A DNA stretch of 64,000 bases from an uncultured Lachnospiraceae bacterium (GCA_910583835.1 CAJTYM010000008.1:35997-99996), one strand, 5' to 3'. Positions 56,001-63,043 are shown, counted from the stretch's first letter. Translations and numbers: made by a program. Notes: a model not told the origin generated them from the sequence alone.

Positions 56001-56103
56001 GGAATGCGCTGCCGATGGCAGTCCCGATTTCATTGAACGATTTCCCCAGTATCCCTATCTTGGCTGTCCAGCGGTCAAGGCTGCTGTCGAATGTCCTGAA
56101 TAC
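50062..56103 (-). CDS. Tape measure protein 2 (TMP2), second exon
   Basis: 2013 residues that follow exon 1 (57196-58290) after removal of the intron, giving a 2378-aa tape measure. The exon starts GTA TTC AGG (VFRTF), in frame with the preceding Gly codon. A hydrophobic segment (AFQALAAAGNMLLFTAVMEG) lies about 130 residues in; the rest is mostly charged coiled coil with Lys-rich blocks (KLKNFKQTSKNKTLLKKIKA). By the rule of about 0.15 nm per residue the tail would be roughly 0.35 micrometre. The C-terminal part (VSIDLGGITMYGVNDPKTFG) is conserved with TMP1. Simple gene calls start at ATG 55899 and lose 68 codons. Confidence 0.87.
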   Translation of the reverse strand, partial: VFRTFDSSLDRWTAKIGILGKSFNEIGTAIGSAFRDSRHNSGQALSFGRLLKENLFPKKDLQSQLWNVMPEIDSGNVSSATRTIKNMATDVATGQSTWQQLYDTKPADQKYLVQLGQQMEGLIITEQEVINANQAMRQSALKHNAALKAQTLSARAGKMAFQALAAAGNMLLFTAVMEGVQYVVNAVDSWIHADEIALEKAESAQSRIDDLNSSYKSHRDAAEELGASYDRLSKGVDTTNNKNLSLSDKDYKSYLDITNQLAETFPTLRNGIDDNGNALLTLGRNGHTAAEDLEELLKAEEELNGYKISQDLDTLLKGVSVKVKEAETDGTHYEDTLHSLESIKNLMEGNIATPDGEKEPLDIFRISGDLANEADSKYYEAIYDALEEFNNSLDTDRQMQLNGLLDPSSLMGVGSDGKFDFQLNTTPLHTEEKKQLFNIIKKQSEGAIKFIEEKIDDETKEQKMADLEAELAWKDFLPSLETATKSESAFKSLGENESGEDIQNFVLGMVSNLDKSVTQKMENSGGAYEWVRKSILLPLMDLDDSDRQVIANAYKSLLTLNPDDLSNQNQSKIDRLTGKIARKLGQKREDVRLNLGFQIDEDWELKYNEAIKNAAEKFGSTESEMKDLFADLGIDTSQKVDIWNKHTDNATNIGDATELYKNAEKPTFPSFTEVWASLDTTEDESLKTTKDDLLALAQAGQLTMETFRDTKGSDTFLANLGIEPDSTRKVQEVIGQVNELVSSTDQLAAMEKGMSGLTGNLYAKQQDPGSAIGAETFAGMDSGLKAQTAEWDNYVNVLGNASSSLSEVQAATDKLATAYIGSNNFLANLTETNKGYYISQLDAMGIDNAEELVQQKLTAKYQIEDLSLKALALTKDGINEDSINSVINLMDEANAVDEVKYAIMDCIIQEQIFSANSDLGVNDKRDQLKELIEYYYGAADAAAFANAVNVGNDGTGKGGAQNHYETLTPQQELKNLEEAHKNEDKTPIHLRTLPRTSNGGSTPQKTQTPETFNFIETAITRVKSRIDEAKNAAKEAFQSFKDRGKSYANAIAEIGKQINTQNKAEEKYLEKANSVGLDGKYVSQIQNGSLDIETITDEDLKKRIREYKEWYEKALACREAVRDLKKEQEALARERIELTITKYDKLSAKAQANKDRSQANIEYKEARGLMASAKDYAKINAANGKQISYYRSMNAELSKLQKTVPKGSQAWREYQEKIDANNKSIVELKKNIFETAAATAALAGKKAEERAAKKDSRIEFLDAELGNETDTTAKNTLIQGKMNSTRAKKGFYKKAISDDKKNIRKSSQKLKNFKQTSKNKTLLKKIKACVKSKKKISASLLNAAAKLNDKGKLLAACTTYNAHRDALERDRETANLFAETSRTEIANLALEKFSNISEKWDNTLYKNTQKETELNSQLDINESSGRKKDNLNIYQSLLANEENKQQNLIKKRQALQKRLNAAVAAGNIKEGSSQWMQMTQEIDGVTNAINEAAQSIINYNKAYHSLQWNLFDDAMETMERLNTEADYYIEMMANEKLTDKDAGSLTEYGKATLMLQQKNFQAYQKQAEEYKKEYAKLMGQIQKGELNGADTDVIARKRELEDKIQEKNLAANQTLQKQKELIKDLYDTQLEKVSSLISKYKELMNTEKDAYEYQRTIEQKVKDLATLQKRMDAYSTNDDTEENRTRIQKIKMELAEAKQDLKDAQYDKYLSDTENMLDEMYDDMEAFFDEKLDNTDIILESIAELLGSDNESIITTLKSIDDGLSSTLEELIKGVQTNFPNASATTTAAAPAPPAQNANGKKPETPMANKNSAKNKNSSKGKKTSNNKTSGKDKKTSSDKKSAIIKSAIKKAQTAEQVLTSKPERYTKEVVYNTAPAKDTPKKPTATALESLPSHRNAAQRQIKENLLNKAVIDTNNPLLNFEPLTLFQEASLAPVQDSLPKTLPTLTGNMGNQNVSIDLGGITMYGVNDPKTFGKQLREEICQNGQTTKCITEAVISNAMGNGIGNARFYQR

Positions 56104-56141
56104 CGTATTTCATGCAGGCTGTGGAATCCTGTGTAAAAAAA

Positions 56142-56170
56142 TGGACTTTTCCTGCCAGTTTTGCTATAAT
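56142..56170 (+). promoter_or_regulatory. Promoter of the intron-borne zinc-ribbon gene 2
   Basis: TGGACT and TATAAT with a 17-base spacer. The block strongly resembles the promoter of the Uma2 gene at 58651-58679, including the GTGxAAAAAA(A)TGGAC lead-in and TTTTGCTATAATA end. Confidence 0.75.
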
Positions 56171-56199
56171 ATTACAAAAAGCAAAGGAGAGTGTAGGTA

Positions 56200-56661
56200 A
56201 TGCTTCATTATTGTAAAAAATGTGGCAGGATAATATTGTATTATGATTTTGAGGAGGTTGACAGAATATGTGATTTCTGCAAAATCCCGGTCTATCCGAT
56301 ACCGGAGGAATTTGTAGCTTCTAGGAGTTCAATGAAGGAAGGGGTAAGGGAGCAGTTTATCGATGAGTACATAAAATCATCGCCGGAATTTGACCCCGAT
56401 GCATTTGCGCGCAGGCAAGAATATGAAGTAGCACATGCCAATGATTTTAATGAATCCATGGCGTTCTATAACAACAGCAAGGCCGCCTTGGCTGGCCGTG
56501 CCGGCGGCAACCCATACGGCGTTGAATGCCCCTACTGCCATGCCGCGAATGTGAGGAAAATCTCATTTCTGGGCAGGTCGCTGTCTTCCGGCATCCTTGG
56601 TTTAGGGAGCGGGAAGATTGGCAAGCAGTGGCACTGCAATCGATGCGGCAGTGATTTCTGA
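56200..56661 (+). CDS. Intron-borne double zinc-ribbon protein 2
   Basis: A 153-aa protein, antisense to the tape measure and wholly inside intron 2. N-terminal ribbon HYCKKCGR...CDFCKIPVYP, helical middle, C-terminal ribbon VECPYCHAANVRKI...WHCNRCGSDF. Same plan as the 191-aa protein in intron 1 but shorter by about 38 residues and clearly diverged. AAAGGAGAG precedes the ATG, and it has a good promoter. It ends about 60 bases before the end of the conserved intron core. No endonuclease motif is seen. Function unknown. Confidence 0.77.
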   Translation: MLHYCKKCGRIILYYDFEEVDRICDFCKIPVYPIPEEFVASRSSMKEGVREQFIDEYIKSSPEFDPDAFARRQEYEVAHANDFNESMAFYNNSKAALAGRAGGNPYGVECPYCHAANVRKISFLGRSLSSGILGLGSGKIGKQWHCNRCGSDF

Positions 56662-56883
56662 ACTGTCCGCTGTCCTTGTCCGGGATGTCTCCTTTTACCT
56701 TCTGCATGGCATCATGCAGTTTCCTTATCTGTTCCACAGTGCATGGGCAGGGGATAAGGTCCCTGCGTTTGCGCAGCCCTTTCAGGGGCTGCCCTGCCAT
56801 GCCAGGCAGTACCGAGCGCATCTTCGGCGGGCATCGTTGCATATGACCTGCCGTGGGAGTTGTCGCTTCTGTGAGGGCTTGCC

Positions 56884-56940
56884 TTATAGGAAACGAACAA
56901 AACGTTTGCGTTTTGATTCATTTCATGCGTTTACTATAAC
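56884..56940. repeat. Palindromic element, copy H3, inserted in intron 2
   Basis: Outer ends match H1/H2 (GTTATAGTAAACGCATGAA on the minus strand; CGTTTCCTATAA at the far side). The middle has an extra hairpin CAAAACG-CAA-ACGTTTTG. The equivalent place in intron 1 has only a short loop, so this is an insertion. Confidence 0.78.
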
Positions 56941-57195
56941 TATAATTCCTGGTAAGGCCTGTCCCTGCGGATTCATCGAGCGTCACGTTGTTACGAGCCG
57001 TGCCATGTCGCCATGGCAGGGGAGTAGTGATACACTGCCATTATGCAGCCGTTGTACTTTGTTCCCGCATATTGTCCCAATTGTTTATTTACCCTGTGTA
57101 TCGCACATTCGGCGGCATGGAAACTCCGGTATCCCGGAGGACTCATGCCGCTGTCGGCATATTCAAGACCAAAAGAGGGAATACGTTTTATCCCT

Positions 57196-58290
57196 ACCGA
57201 CGTTTTTGAAGGAGGCAAGCAGCCCCGCCCCCAGGCCGGCTGTCCCGAGCGGCCCCAGCCCATCTATGAGCCTGTTTACGGCAGAGAGGATGCCGTCCAG
57301 GCTGTTGATGGCAGATGTAGCGGCGCCGGAGACGGCAAGCTTGTCCATGGTTTCAACCCAGGTGTTGGAAAGCCGGTTCAGGGCGCCCTCCCAGGAGTTG
57401 GCTGAAATTTCCGCCTGTGCAGCCAGGGTCCCGGTCCCGCCGGCATAGTCCTGCAGCATCTTCTCATACGTGCCGTAGTCCCCGAGGAGCGCGGCCAGGG
57501 CCTCTGCTCCCTGTGCGCTGCCCACGGAAGCAAGCAGGTCTGCGCCCCGGGTATCGCCGGGCGTTAAGCTGGCATATGCTTCGGACAAGTTCCTGAGCAC
57601 GTCCATGGGGTCCCGGAGCGAGGTGATGCCGTTATGTGTTTCTTCCAGAGCTACGCCCAGCGCACGGCAGGAGTTGGCATATCTGGCAAGCCCGGCGCCA
57701 TCAATGCCCTGACCCTCGTCCGTTACCTGCTGGATGAGGGATAGTATGGCTTTCAGCGATTCCGCGGCTTCGGAGCCGTTCTGCCCGGTGGCTGAGATGA
57801 TGGCAGACAGGGAGGCGGCGGTCTCGTCTGCCCCTAACCCCAGGGAGGCAGCGTATTCGCCCGCCAGGGACATGCCCTCTGCCAGGTCAGCCATGCCAAT
57901 GGCGTTGCGGGAGCCGATGGCTTGGGTGCCGTCCAGGATTTGTGTAAGCCTGCTGACAGAGCCGCCGAGCTGGTAAGCCTTGTCCGTGGCATTGATGTAC
58001 TGATTTGCAAGTTCTGCGGTGATGTTTCCGGCGTTCTGTGCCGCCAGGGACAGCTCAGCGATGTCGGCGGCATTCCCATAGCCGGCGCTGGCAGCTTCCT
58101 GGGCGGCTTTCAGGTATTCGGCTGTCGTCTTGCCGTACCTGCTGGCAGCAGCGGCTGCCTCGCTGCCTATCCGCGCCAGTTCTGACTGTGAGATTGCATT
58201 TCCGGTCTTCTGTATTTCCGTCAGCAGCGCGTGCAGCTCCCTTAAATTAGGGATGTTGTCTTGGAGTTCTGAGATTAGAAAGTCTTTCAT
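57196..58290 (-). CDS. TMP2, first exon
   Basis: 365 codons of the conserved tape-measure N-terminus. Segments AELSLAAQNAGNITAELANQ, DLAEGMSLAGEYAASLGLGA and EISANSWEGALNRLSNTW align with TMP1; the block from about 205 to 260 (SCRALGVALEETHNGI) is missing in TMP1. It ends LLASFKNVG at the intron. The ATG follows GGAAAGGGGGAATAGGCAT and lies 4 bases after the stop of the 47-aa gene. Confidence 0.88.
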
Positions 58291-58294
58291 ATGC

Positions 58295-58438
58295 CTATTC
58301 CCCCTTTCCTGTCTTTGGTGTGGCGTCTTCGGGCTGGTCCATAGCCTCAGCGAGCAGCTGTTCCATGAACTGCCAGAATGCCAGCTTGCATTTCGTTTCT
58401 TTTGATTTGAGCCTGAGCCATCTGATGAGTGTAATCAT
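58295..58438 (-). CDS. Small tail-module protein (47 aa) upstream of TMP2
   Basis: Begins MITLIRWLRLKSKETKCKLA and ends KTGKGE. AAAAAAGGAGGAACCAATT is an excellent ribosome site, and the stop is 4 bases before the TMP2 start, so it is probably translated and coupled. Its position is that of tail assembly chaperones, but it is far shorter than those. There is no counterpart before TMP1. Confidence 0.6.
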   Translation of the reverse strand: MITLIRWLRLKSKETKCKLAFWQFMEQLLAEAMDQPEDATPKTGKGE

Positions 58439-58510
58439 AATTGGTTCCTCCTTTTTTATGGTGAGTGTTTCGTTTCCTTTTTGGGCAGCGGGCAGCAGTG
58501 TGGGTTTCCC

Positions 58511-58593
58511 CTGTCCTATATAACTTTAATTTGTGCCCTGGGGGCAGTGTACAAATCGGGGATGGATTTCCGAATGGGGAGGAGATTTTGCAG
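58511..58593 (-). promoter_or_regulatory. Tail-gene leader motif, copy D (before the 47-aa gene and TMP2)
   Basis: Minus strand: CTGCAAAATCTCC, CCATTCGGAAATCC, GATTTGTACACTG...CAGGGCACAAATT, AAAGTTATATAGGACAGG. Most similar to copy A, which precedes TMP1. Confidence 0.6.
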
Positions 58594-58650
58594 TGTTTTG
58601 ATAGTGGCTGTGGTTTGGAATATTGCATAGATACGATTGCGTGGAAAAAA

Positions 58651-58679
58651 TGGACATTATGTATCAATTTTGCTATAAT
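58651..58679 (+). promoter_or_regulatory. Promoter of the Uma2-family gene
   Basis: TGGACA and TATAAT with an exact 17-base spacer, matching the zinc-ribbon promoter at 56142-56170. It lies about 150 bases upstream of the Uma2 ATG. Confidence 0.7.
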
Positions 58680-58827
58680 AAATCAAAAACCAATTTATTT
58701 TTTTATTATCAGCAAGGCGGTCTTACAAGATCGTGATACGCAACCCATATTTAAATCATGGGGCCAGCCAGATTTCTAAATATTATACAAAATATATGCT
58801 TTTGGTAATGGGAAGGAGGTTGTATAG

Positions 58828-59337
58828 ATGGGGTTAGATTTGCAGATATTGGATATGGCAGGTGCAACGCCAGACCATTCCACTGTCATAACAAACTTTG
58901 TCAATATGGTATATAATCAATTGAAAGACAGCACTTGCAGGGTATATCCTGATAATGTGCAATATAAATGGAAAATGCAAGATGGCAGTGAAAAAATAGT
59001 AATTCCAGATTCCTCTATTAATTGCCAGATTAAGAGCCGAAAAGGGAATAGTTTTATAAATGCGCCTCAATTTGTGTTGGAAGTGTTATCTCCGTCAACT
59101 GCGAAATATGACAGGACAGAAAAAAAAGAAATTTATAGGGCAGAAGAAATACCAGAATACTGGATAATCGATATGCAGAAACGAGTGGTAGAAATATATG
59201 ACCTTGATTATGAGAATGGTGAGCCTGAATACTATCTTATTGATACTGTTACAAACAGCAATAAGGAAGGCTTGCATTTGATTCATTTTCCACATATAAG
59301 AATTGATTTTGACCAATTGTTTGACGGATTGGAATAG
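58828..59337 (+). CDS. Uma2-family (PD-(D/E)XK fold) nuclease-like protein
   Basis: A 169-aa protein with the Uma2/DUF820 hallmarks: a PD motif in VIPDSSINC, then FVLEVLSPSTAKYDRTEKK and EEIPEYWIIDMQKRVVEIYD. The family fold is that of restriction-type endonucleases; activity and target are unknown for most members. It is slightly short at the N-terminus compared with usual members (~190 aa). GGAAGGAGGTTGTATAG precedes the ATG. It is transcribed against the tail genes in the gap between tail tube 2 and the TMP2 leader, with its own promoter and terminator, so it fits the definition of a phage moron. Confidence 0.85.
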   Translation: MGLDLQILDMAGATPDHSTVITNFVNMVYNQLKDSTCRVYPDNVQYKWKMQDGSEKIVIPDSSINCQIKSRKGNSFINAPQFVLEVLSPSTAKYDRTEKKEIYRAEEIPEYWIIDMQKRVVEIYDLDYENGEPEYYLIDTVTNSNKEGLHLIHFPHIRIDFDQLFDGLE

Positions 59338-59365
59338 ATGTAGTGAGAAATATTAAAAAAGAGCA

Positions 59366-59399
59366 GTGGCGGCTGTGTTTCAAACCGCCACCATTTTTT
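59366..59399 (+). terminator. Terminator of the Uma2 gene
   Basis: GTGGCGG and CCGCCAC pair, followed by CATTTTTTAATC. Closely related to the hairpins at 34321 and 40155, all at the convergent end of a tail-tube gene. Confidence 0.85.
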
Positions 59400-60231
59400 A
59401 ATCTTCCGAGGCAATGATGATGTCAAACAGTCTGGCATTTTCATCGCAATATGGTTTCTGCAGTTTGTATTCTGCAGAATGTTTGCCGTCCGGTGTGAGG
59501 GAGATTTCTACTGCCTCAGGATTAATCTGTGCACGCGGCACATTGATGACGCCGGCATATACGGAGTTCGTGTTACAGGGGTCATGGAAGAGGGCGTGGA
59601 TAAGCAGGGATTTTACTGCGGGGATGCCGTTGGTGTTCTTGGATACCTTGACAGCGCTGTCGCTTTTCCTTTCGTACTGGACAAATGCACGGCCTATTGT
59701 CCCTGCGGGGAAAGTGAGTGTTTTGTCTGCGGCATTGACCACAAATACTTTGTCCGTTGTGTTTTGGTCAATCGCAGCAGCAGCGGTATAAGTCTCTCCG
59801 AATGTATTGTTATCGGTAATCACTTTTACATATTTTACTTCTGCGCCAGCAGTTCCGACAGGCACATATTTCAGCTGGGCTTTGTATGTAGTGTTTGCGG
59901 AATCACCTGTTTTGGCTTCAATGCTGATAATTTCGGAGACAGGGACAGTGACCGGATGGTCGGCATCGGCAATTTCTTTCTCCGTACCGAACTGGGAAGC
60001 GGCAAGGTCAAGGGAGAACAGGCTGTTTGAAAAGCTGAACGTACCTGTCTGTGCTTTGTAGAATGTTGCGATTTCCGCACCCATGGCGTCAGTGACGGTT
60101 GTGCCCTCAGCGGAAGTCTTTAAGCTGGGCTCTTCGATCTGTGTGTAGCGGCCTGTCAGCTCGCTGGTAGCTGGGTCATATTCCTCAACGGCTCTGATTT
60201 TTTCAAGAACTAATTCATTTGGGTTAAACAT
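59398..60231 (-). CDS. Major tail tube-like protein (module II)
   Basis: A 277-aa homologue of the 40187-40984 protein. The first ~95 and last ~100 residues are nearly identical (NELVLEKIRAVEEYDPATSE; HALFHDPCNTNSVYAGVIN), while the middle differs in sequence and by about 12 residues. AAGGAGGAAATTATT precedes the ATG. It heads module II; the tube role is inferred from position before the tape measure and from its beta-rich character. The mosaic identity suggests recombination or selection on the surface-exposed middle. Confidence 0.65.
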   Translation of the reverse strand: MFNPNELVLEKIRAVEEYDPATSELTGRYTQIEEPSLKTSAEGTTVTDAMGAEIATFYKAQTGTFSFSNSLFSLDLAASQFGTEKEIADADHPVTVPVSEIISIEAKTGDSANTTYKAQLKYVPVGTAGAEVKYVKVITDNNTFGETYTAAAAIDQNTTDKVFVVNAADKTLTFPAGTIGRAFVQYERKSDSAVKVSKNTNGIPAVKSLLIHALFHDPCNTNSVYAGVINVPRAQINPEAVEISLTPDGKHSAEYKLQKPYCDENARLFDIIIASED

Positions 60232-60369
60232 AATAATTTCCTCCTTATAAGTGATAGTGTTTGGTGTTTTTTGGGAGGCTGCTCCTGTTTGGGGGCAGCC
60301 ATAGTGGTGTAAATGAATCTGCAGAATTCATAGTGGGACAAGGCATCCATAATTGGCATAAGCCTCGCC

Positions 60370-60455
60370 TTATCCTATATAACTTTAAATTGTTCCCTAA
60401 GGTCAGGGTACAAATCGGCTGTTGATTTCCGGATGGGGGGATTTTTTTGCAGCGG
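60370..60455 (-). promoter_or_regulatory. Tail-gene leader motif, copy E (before tail tube 2)
   Basis: Minus strand: GCTGCAAAAAAATCC, CATCCGGAAATCA, GATTTGTACCCTG-ACCT-TAGGGAACAA, AAAGTTATATAGGATAAGG. The rest of 60232-60571 holds this motif and a hairpin at 60528-60560; no gene was seen. Confidence 0.6.
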
Positions 60456-60527
60456 TAAAAATATGGATTGTTTCATTATATAGTGTCTGCTGATTAAGCA
60501 GAAATTTGTAAACTTCAGTAAACAATA

Positions 60528-60560
60528 GAAAGCCCCCAAATGAAAAAACTGGGGGCTTTC
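60528..60560 (-). terminator. Hairpin after receptor-binding protein A
   Basis: GAAAGCCCCC and GGGGGCTTTC form a perfect 10-bp stem 12 bases past the stop codon. The tail after it (TATTG) is poor in T, so termination strength is uncertain. Confidence 0.55.
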
Positions 60561-60571
60561 GCGGTTTATGC

Positions 60572-62962
60572 TTATGCCGTTCGTTTCCACATATAACAGG
60601 TAATGTATGGTTGCAAGTTGTTGTGTGCAGCATTGCCGCCAAATGACATATTTAATAAATTATAGCTTACTAAGCCGGACAGTCCTGTATAGTTACCGAC
60701 ATTACAGGCTCCAGCAGGGCTGAATACGCCATCTGCACTTCTCATTTGAGAGCCGCTCATTGGGCTTCCAGAGCCGAAGGATACTCTGCCGGAGATTTTC
60801 GGCAATTCAGATTCTGTCAGGGTATGGGTTTTAGAGCCGCCTGTTTTCCCGGAAGAATTAAATTCTGTCTGGGAGGTATCTACTCCTACTGGCACTCGTC
60901 CGTTTCCCCAGCGTACCCACGTACCGCCAAATAGGGTGGAAGGGCTGGTGGAGTTGACGCTCATGTAGATGGAGCCTATGGGGTAGATGAGATTTACAAT
61001 GTCGTTTTTAGTATTGGAATTTCCTTCGACATAAAGCTGCTTCCAGACTGTCCAAGTATTATAACCACCGCTTTTATCTCCAGTGCGGATATAAATGTTA
61101 TTGCTATTCATAGCGAAAGCTAATTGTGTATAGATATAACTAGAATATGTAAGAAATACAATCAATCCGTAACCGCCAAAAGCGGAATCGGGACGATTTG
61201 TGACATTAGAGCCAACAACATTGTAAATCCCTGGCGTTGTAATATCGTCAAAGCTTCCAGAAGATATTGTTTTTCGTAGGGCATAACTGCTTTTAATCAC
61301 ATTTCCATCCCCATCTTGCGTGGCTTTTGTGGCAGCACCTGCCGTAAGGTTTGCCCACGTGCCGCTTACATTACTGCCATCTGCTTTAGCCAAGGATTCC
61401 AGCGTAAACTGCGTAGAAATATCTTTCACTGCAAGTATCTCGCTTCCAGTAGAAGTTTCCGGTACTTCCACAGGGGTAATTGTTTTCCAGCTGCATTTGT
61501 GCCCGATATCTCCAGCTGCATTTTCAATGGTGATAGTTGCAGAATTCGTGTAAGCGCCATTATAGTATACTTCCAGATAATACTTTAATTCCGCGGCAAC
61601 CCATACCAGGCGTACTTTTTTAAAAAGGATATTTCCCCTATCCCCAACTTGGATGAACTGCATGCCGCTTCCGCTCCCTATAAGCTGTATCTTATGGAAT
61701 TCAGGGGCAGGGGAATTGTAGCCTCTTCTTATGCTGATATCGCATGATATAAAGGCTTCAGCACTATAACCGCCAGACGACCAGGTTTTATATTCTGCCA
61801 CCCTGCGCCAGGAGTTTCCAGCTGAAAAGGCTGAGTATTTTGCCGACACATAATCTGCTACAAAATGCTCATTTATGTATTCGTTGGTCGGGGATCCGAT
61901 ATTGGCTGGCGTAATGTTCACATTCCCCTTGCGGTAAGTGTTTTCAATGCTTCCTTTGATGCCGGTCACCGGGCTTCCTGCCAGCACGTCCCATTTGCCA
62001 CTGGCAGTCTTATAGATATTTGAGCCAGCGGGTATGGTCAGGCCGGAACCTTCCATAAAATCGCCGGTGGTGGTGAACTGGTCGGAGATGTTGTACATAC
62101 CTCCTTCTGGAACCGTTGATAGTGGAGGAAGGTTTGCGAAGGATAGAGTGCCCAATGGACGCAATGCACCGGAAAGGCTAGAAGAGATGGATTCTGCCTG
62201 TCGGCAGAAACTTTCAGACAATGCTGCAGAATTGGCGGCATTTGTTTCTGATGCAGCCGCGTTACCTGCCTGGATTCCTGCTTGCTCACAATAATGTTTT
62301 GCACAGTCTTCGTTTTCATGAGGCCTTTTTTCTAAGCCGGTATCGCCGACTGCGTAGCTTTTGGAGAGCAATGCTGAATTTGCGGCATTCGTCTCAGAAG
62401 TTTTGGCATTTATTTCAGAAGCTTTTGCATTCGTTTCAGAAGTTTTGGCATTATTCTCAGAAGAATGGGCATTGTTTTCGGAGCATTTTGCAGCGTCCGC
62501 GCTGTCTTGGGCAGATTTCATTACATTGTCATAAGTCTTGTTTGCAGCTATCAGGGCAGCGCATAATGCATCGAAGTCATCGGAAGAGGTGATGATGCCA
62601 TTCTGGTAGGAACTGGCAACGACATTGACGTACAGGTTCATAGTTGCAAAAACAGTCTCGTCTTCCGTTTCTATGAATACAAGTTCGGCGGTAGCATTGC
62701 CAGCAGAAAGGCAGGCTTTTTCCGGTATGGAAATATCTACGCTGCCGTCATCCCTGATGTCGCCGTTCGTAAGGATGTGTTTCTTGTCTGGCGTTTCCAT
62801 CTTAAAATAGCAGCGCAGCAGCTGTTTACTTGCCTGAAACGGTTCACCTTTGTTTGTCAGATTCACATGCAGCTGCCAGCTGTCTTTGGTGTATTGTTTT
62901 ATATTGATAGTTTTAATTTGGTTAATTGTGATGTCTAGAGTAATTTCTTGTGTAAAAATCAT
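60572..62962 (-). CDS. Receptor-binding/fibre protein A: BppU-type N-terminus with gp10/collar-like C-terminus
   Basis: A 796-aa protein. Its N-terminal ~140 residues (MIFTQEITLDITINQIKTIN) and the segment ALRPLGTLSFANLPPLSTVP match fibre protein B closely. A coiled region with repeats of the type KTSETNAKASEINA lies at about 170-230. The C-terminal part is entirely different: a middle beta region, then a tail-collar/gp10-like end (YPIGSIYMSVNSTSPSTLFG, TWVRWGNGRVPVGVDTSQ, HTLTESELP, ending NLQPYITCYMWKRT). AAAGGAGACATT precedes the ATG at 62962. It is the last tail gene of a further module to the right of the window and should bind a different surface receptor from protein B. Confidence 0.83.
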   Translation of the reverse strand: MIFTQEITLDITINQIKTINIKQYTKDSWQLHVNLTNKGEPFQASKQLLRCYFKMETPDKKHILTNGDIRDDGSVDISIPEKACLSAGNATAELVFIETEDETVFATMNLYVNVVASSYQNGIITSSDDFDALCAALIAANKTYDNVMKSAQDSADAAKCSENNAHSSENNAKTSETNAKASEINAKTSETNAANSALLSKSYAVGDTGLEKRPHENEDCAKHYCEQAGIQAGNAAASETNAANSAALSESFCRQAESISSSLSGALRPLGTLSFANLPPLSTVPEGGMYNISDQFTTTGDFMEGSGLTIPAGSNIYKTASGKWDVLAGSPVTGIKGSIENTYRKGNVNITPANIGSPTNEYINEHFVADYVSAKYSAFSAGNSWRRVAEYKTWSSGGYSAEAFISCDISIRRGYNSPAPEFHKIQLIGSGSGMQFIQVGDRGNILFKKVRLVWVAAELKYYLEVYYNGAYTNSATITIENAAGDIGHKCSWKTITPVEVPETSTGSEILAVKDISTQFTLESLAKADGSNVSGTWANLTAGAATKATQDGDGNVIKSSYALRKTISSGSFDDITTPGIYNVVGSNVTNRPDSAFGGYGLIVFLTYSSYIYTQLAFAMNSNNIYIRTGDKSGGYNTWTVWKQLYVEGNSNTKNDIVNLIYPIGSIYMSVNSTSPSTLFGGTWVRWGNGRVPVGVDTSQTEFNSSGKTGGSKTHTLTESELPKISGRVSFGSGSPMSGSQMRSADGVFSPAGACNVGNYTGLSGLVSYNLLNMSFGGNAAHNNLQPYITCYMWKRTA

Positions 62963-63043
62963 AATGTCTCCTTTCATGTGATAAATTATAAGTTCCGCGA
63001 TGGGCAGGGCAGCAGTGTGGGTTTTCCTGCCCTATGCAATTTA

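Larger units (their letters stand above)
56104..57195 (-). ncRNA. Group I self-splicing intron in TMP2 (copy 2, 1092 nt)
   Basis: Minus strand. Same P1 (exon GTCGGT with guide GCCGAC, 57158-57153), P4 (57069-57064 with 56971-56966), P7 R (56871-56864) and P7' (56819-56813) as copy 1. The core of about 470 bases is nearly identical to copy 1, with one ~55-base insertion (palindromic element 56884-56940) in the P6a loop that leaves the GCCTTA/TAAGGC stem intact. The intron ends AATACG; the bases before the final G pair with GTA after P7' (P9.0), and GAATAT pairs with exon 2 GTATTC (P10, one G-U). The exons join in frame after Gly365. Beyond the core the two introns share little sequence. The antisense zinc-ribbon gene 56200-56661 lies inside. 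Confidence 0.86.

Noticed and set aside
56447..56842. Minus-strand 131-codon frame (MQRCPPKMRSVLPGMAGQ...) as a gene
   Set aside because: It lies across the intron core and the zinc-ribbon gene; the half over the core is explained by RNA structure, and in copy 1 the frame ends differently.
31735..57230. CRISPR array or diversity-generating retroelement
   Set aside because: Only two distant long repeats, no regular spacers, and no reverse transcriptase or A-rich template/variable repeat pair.
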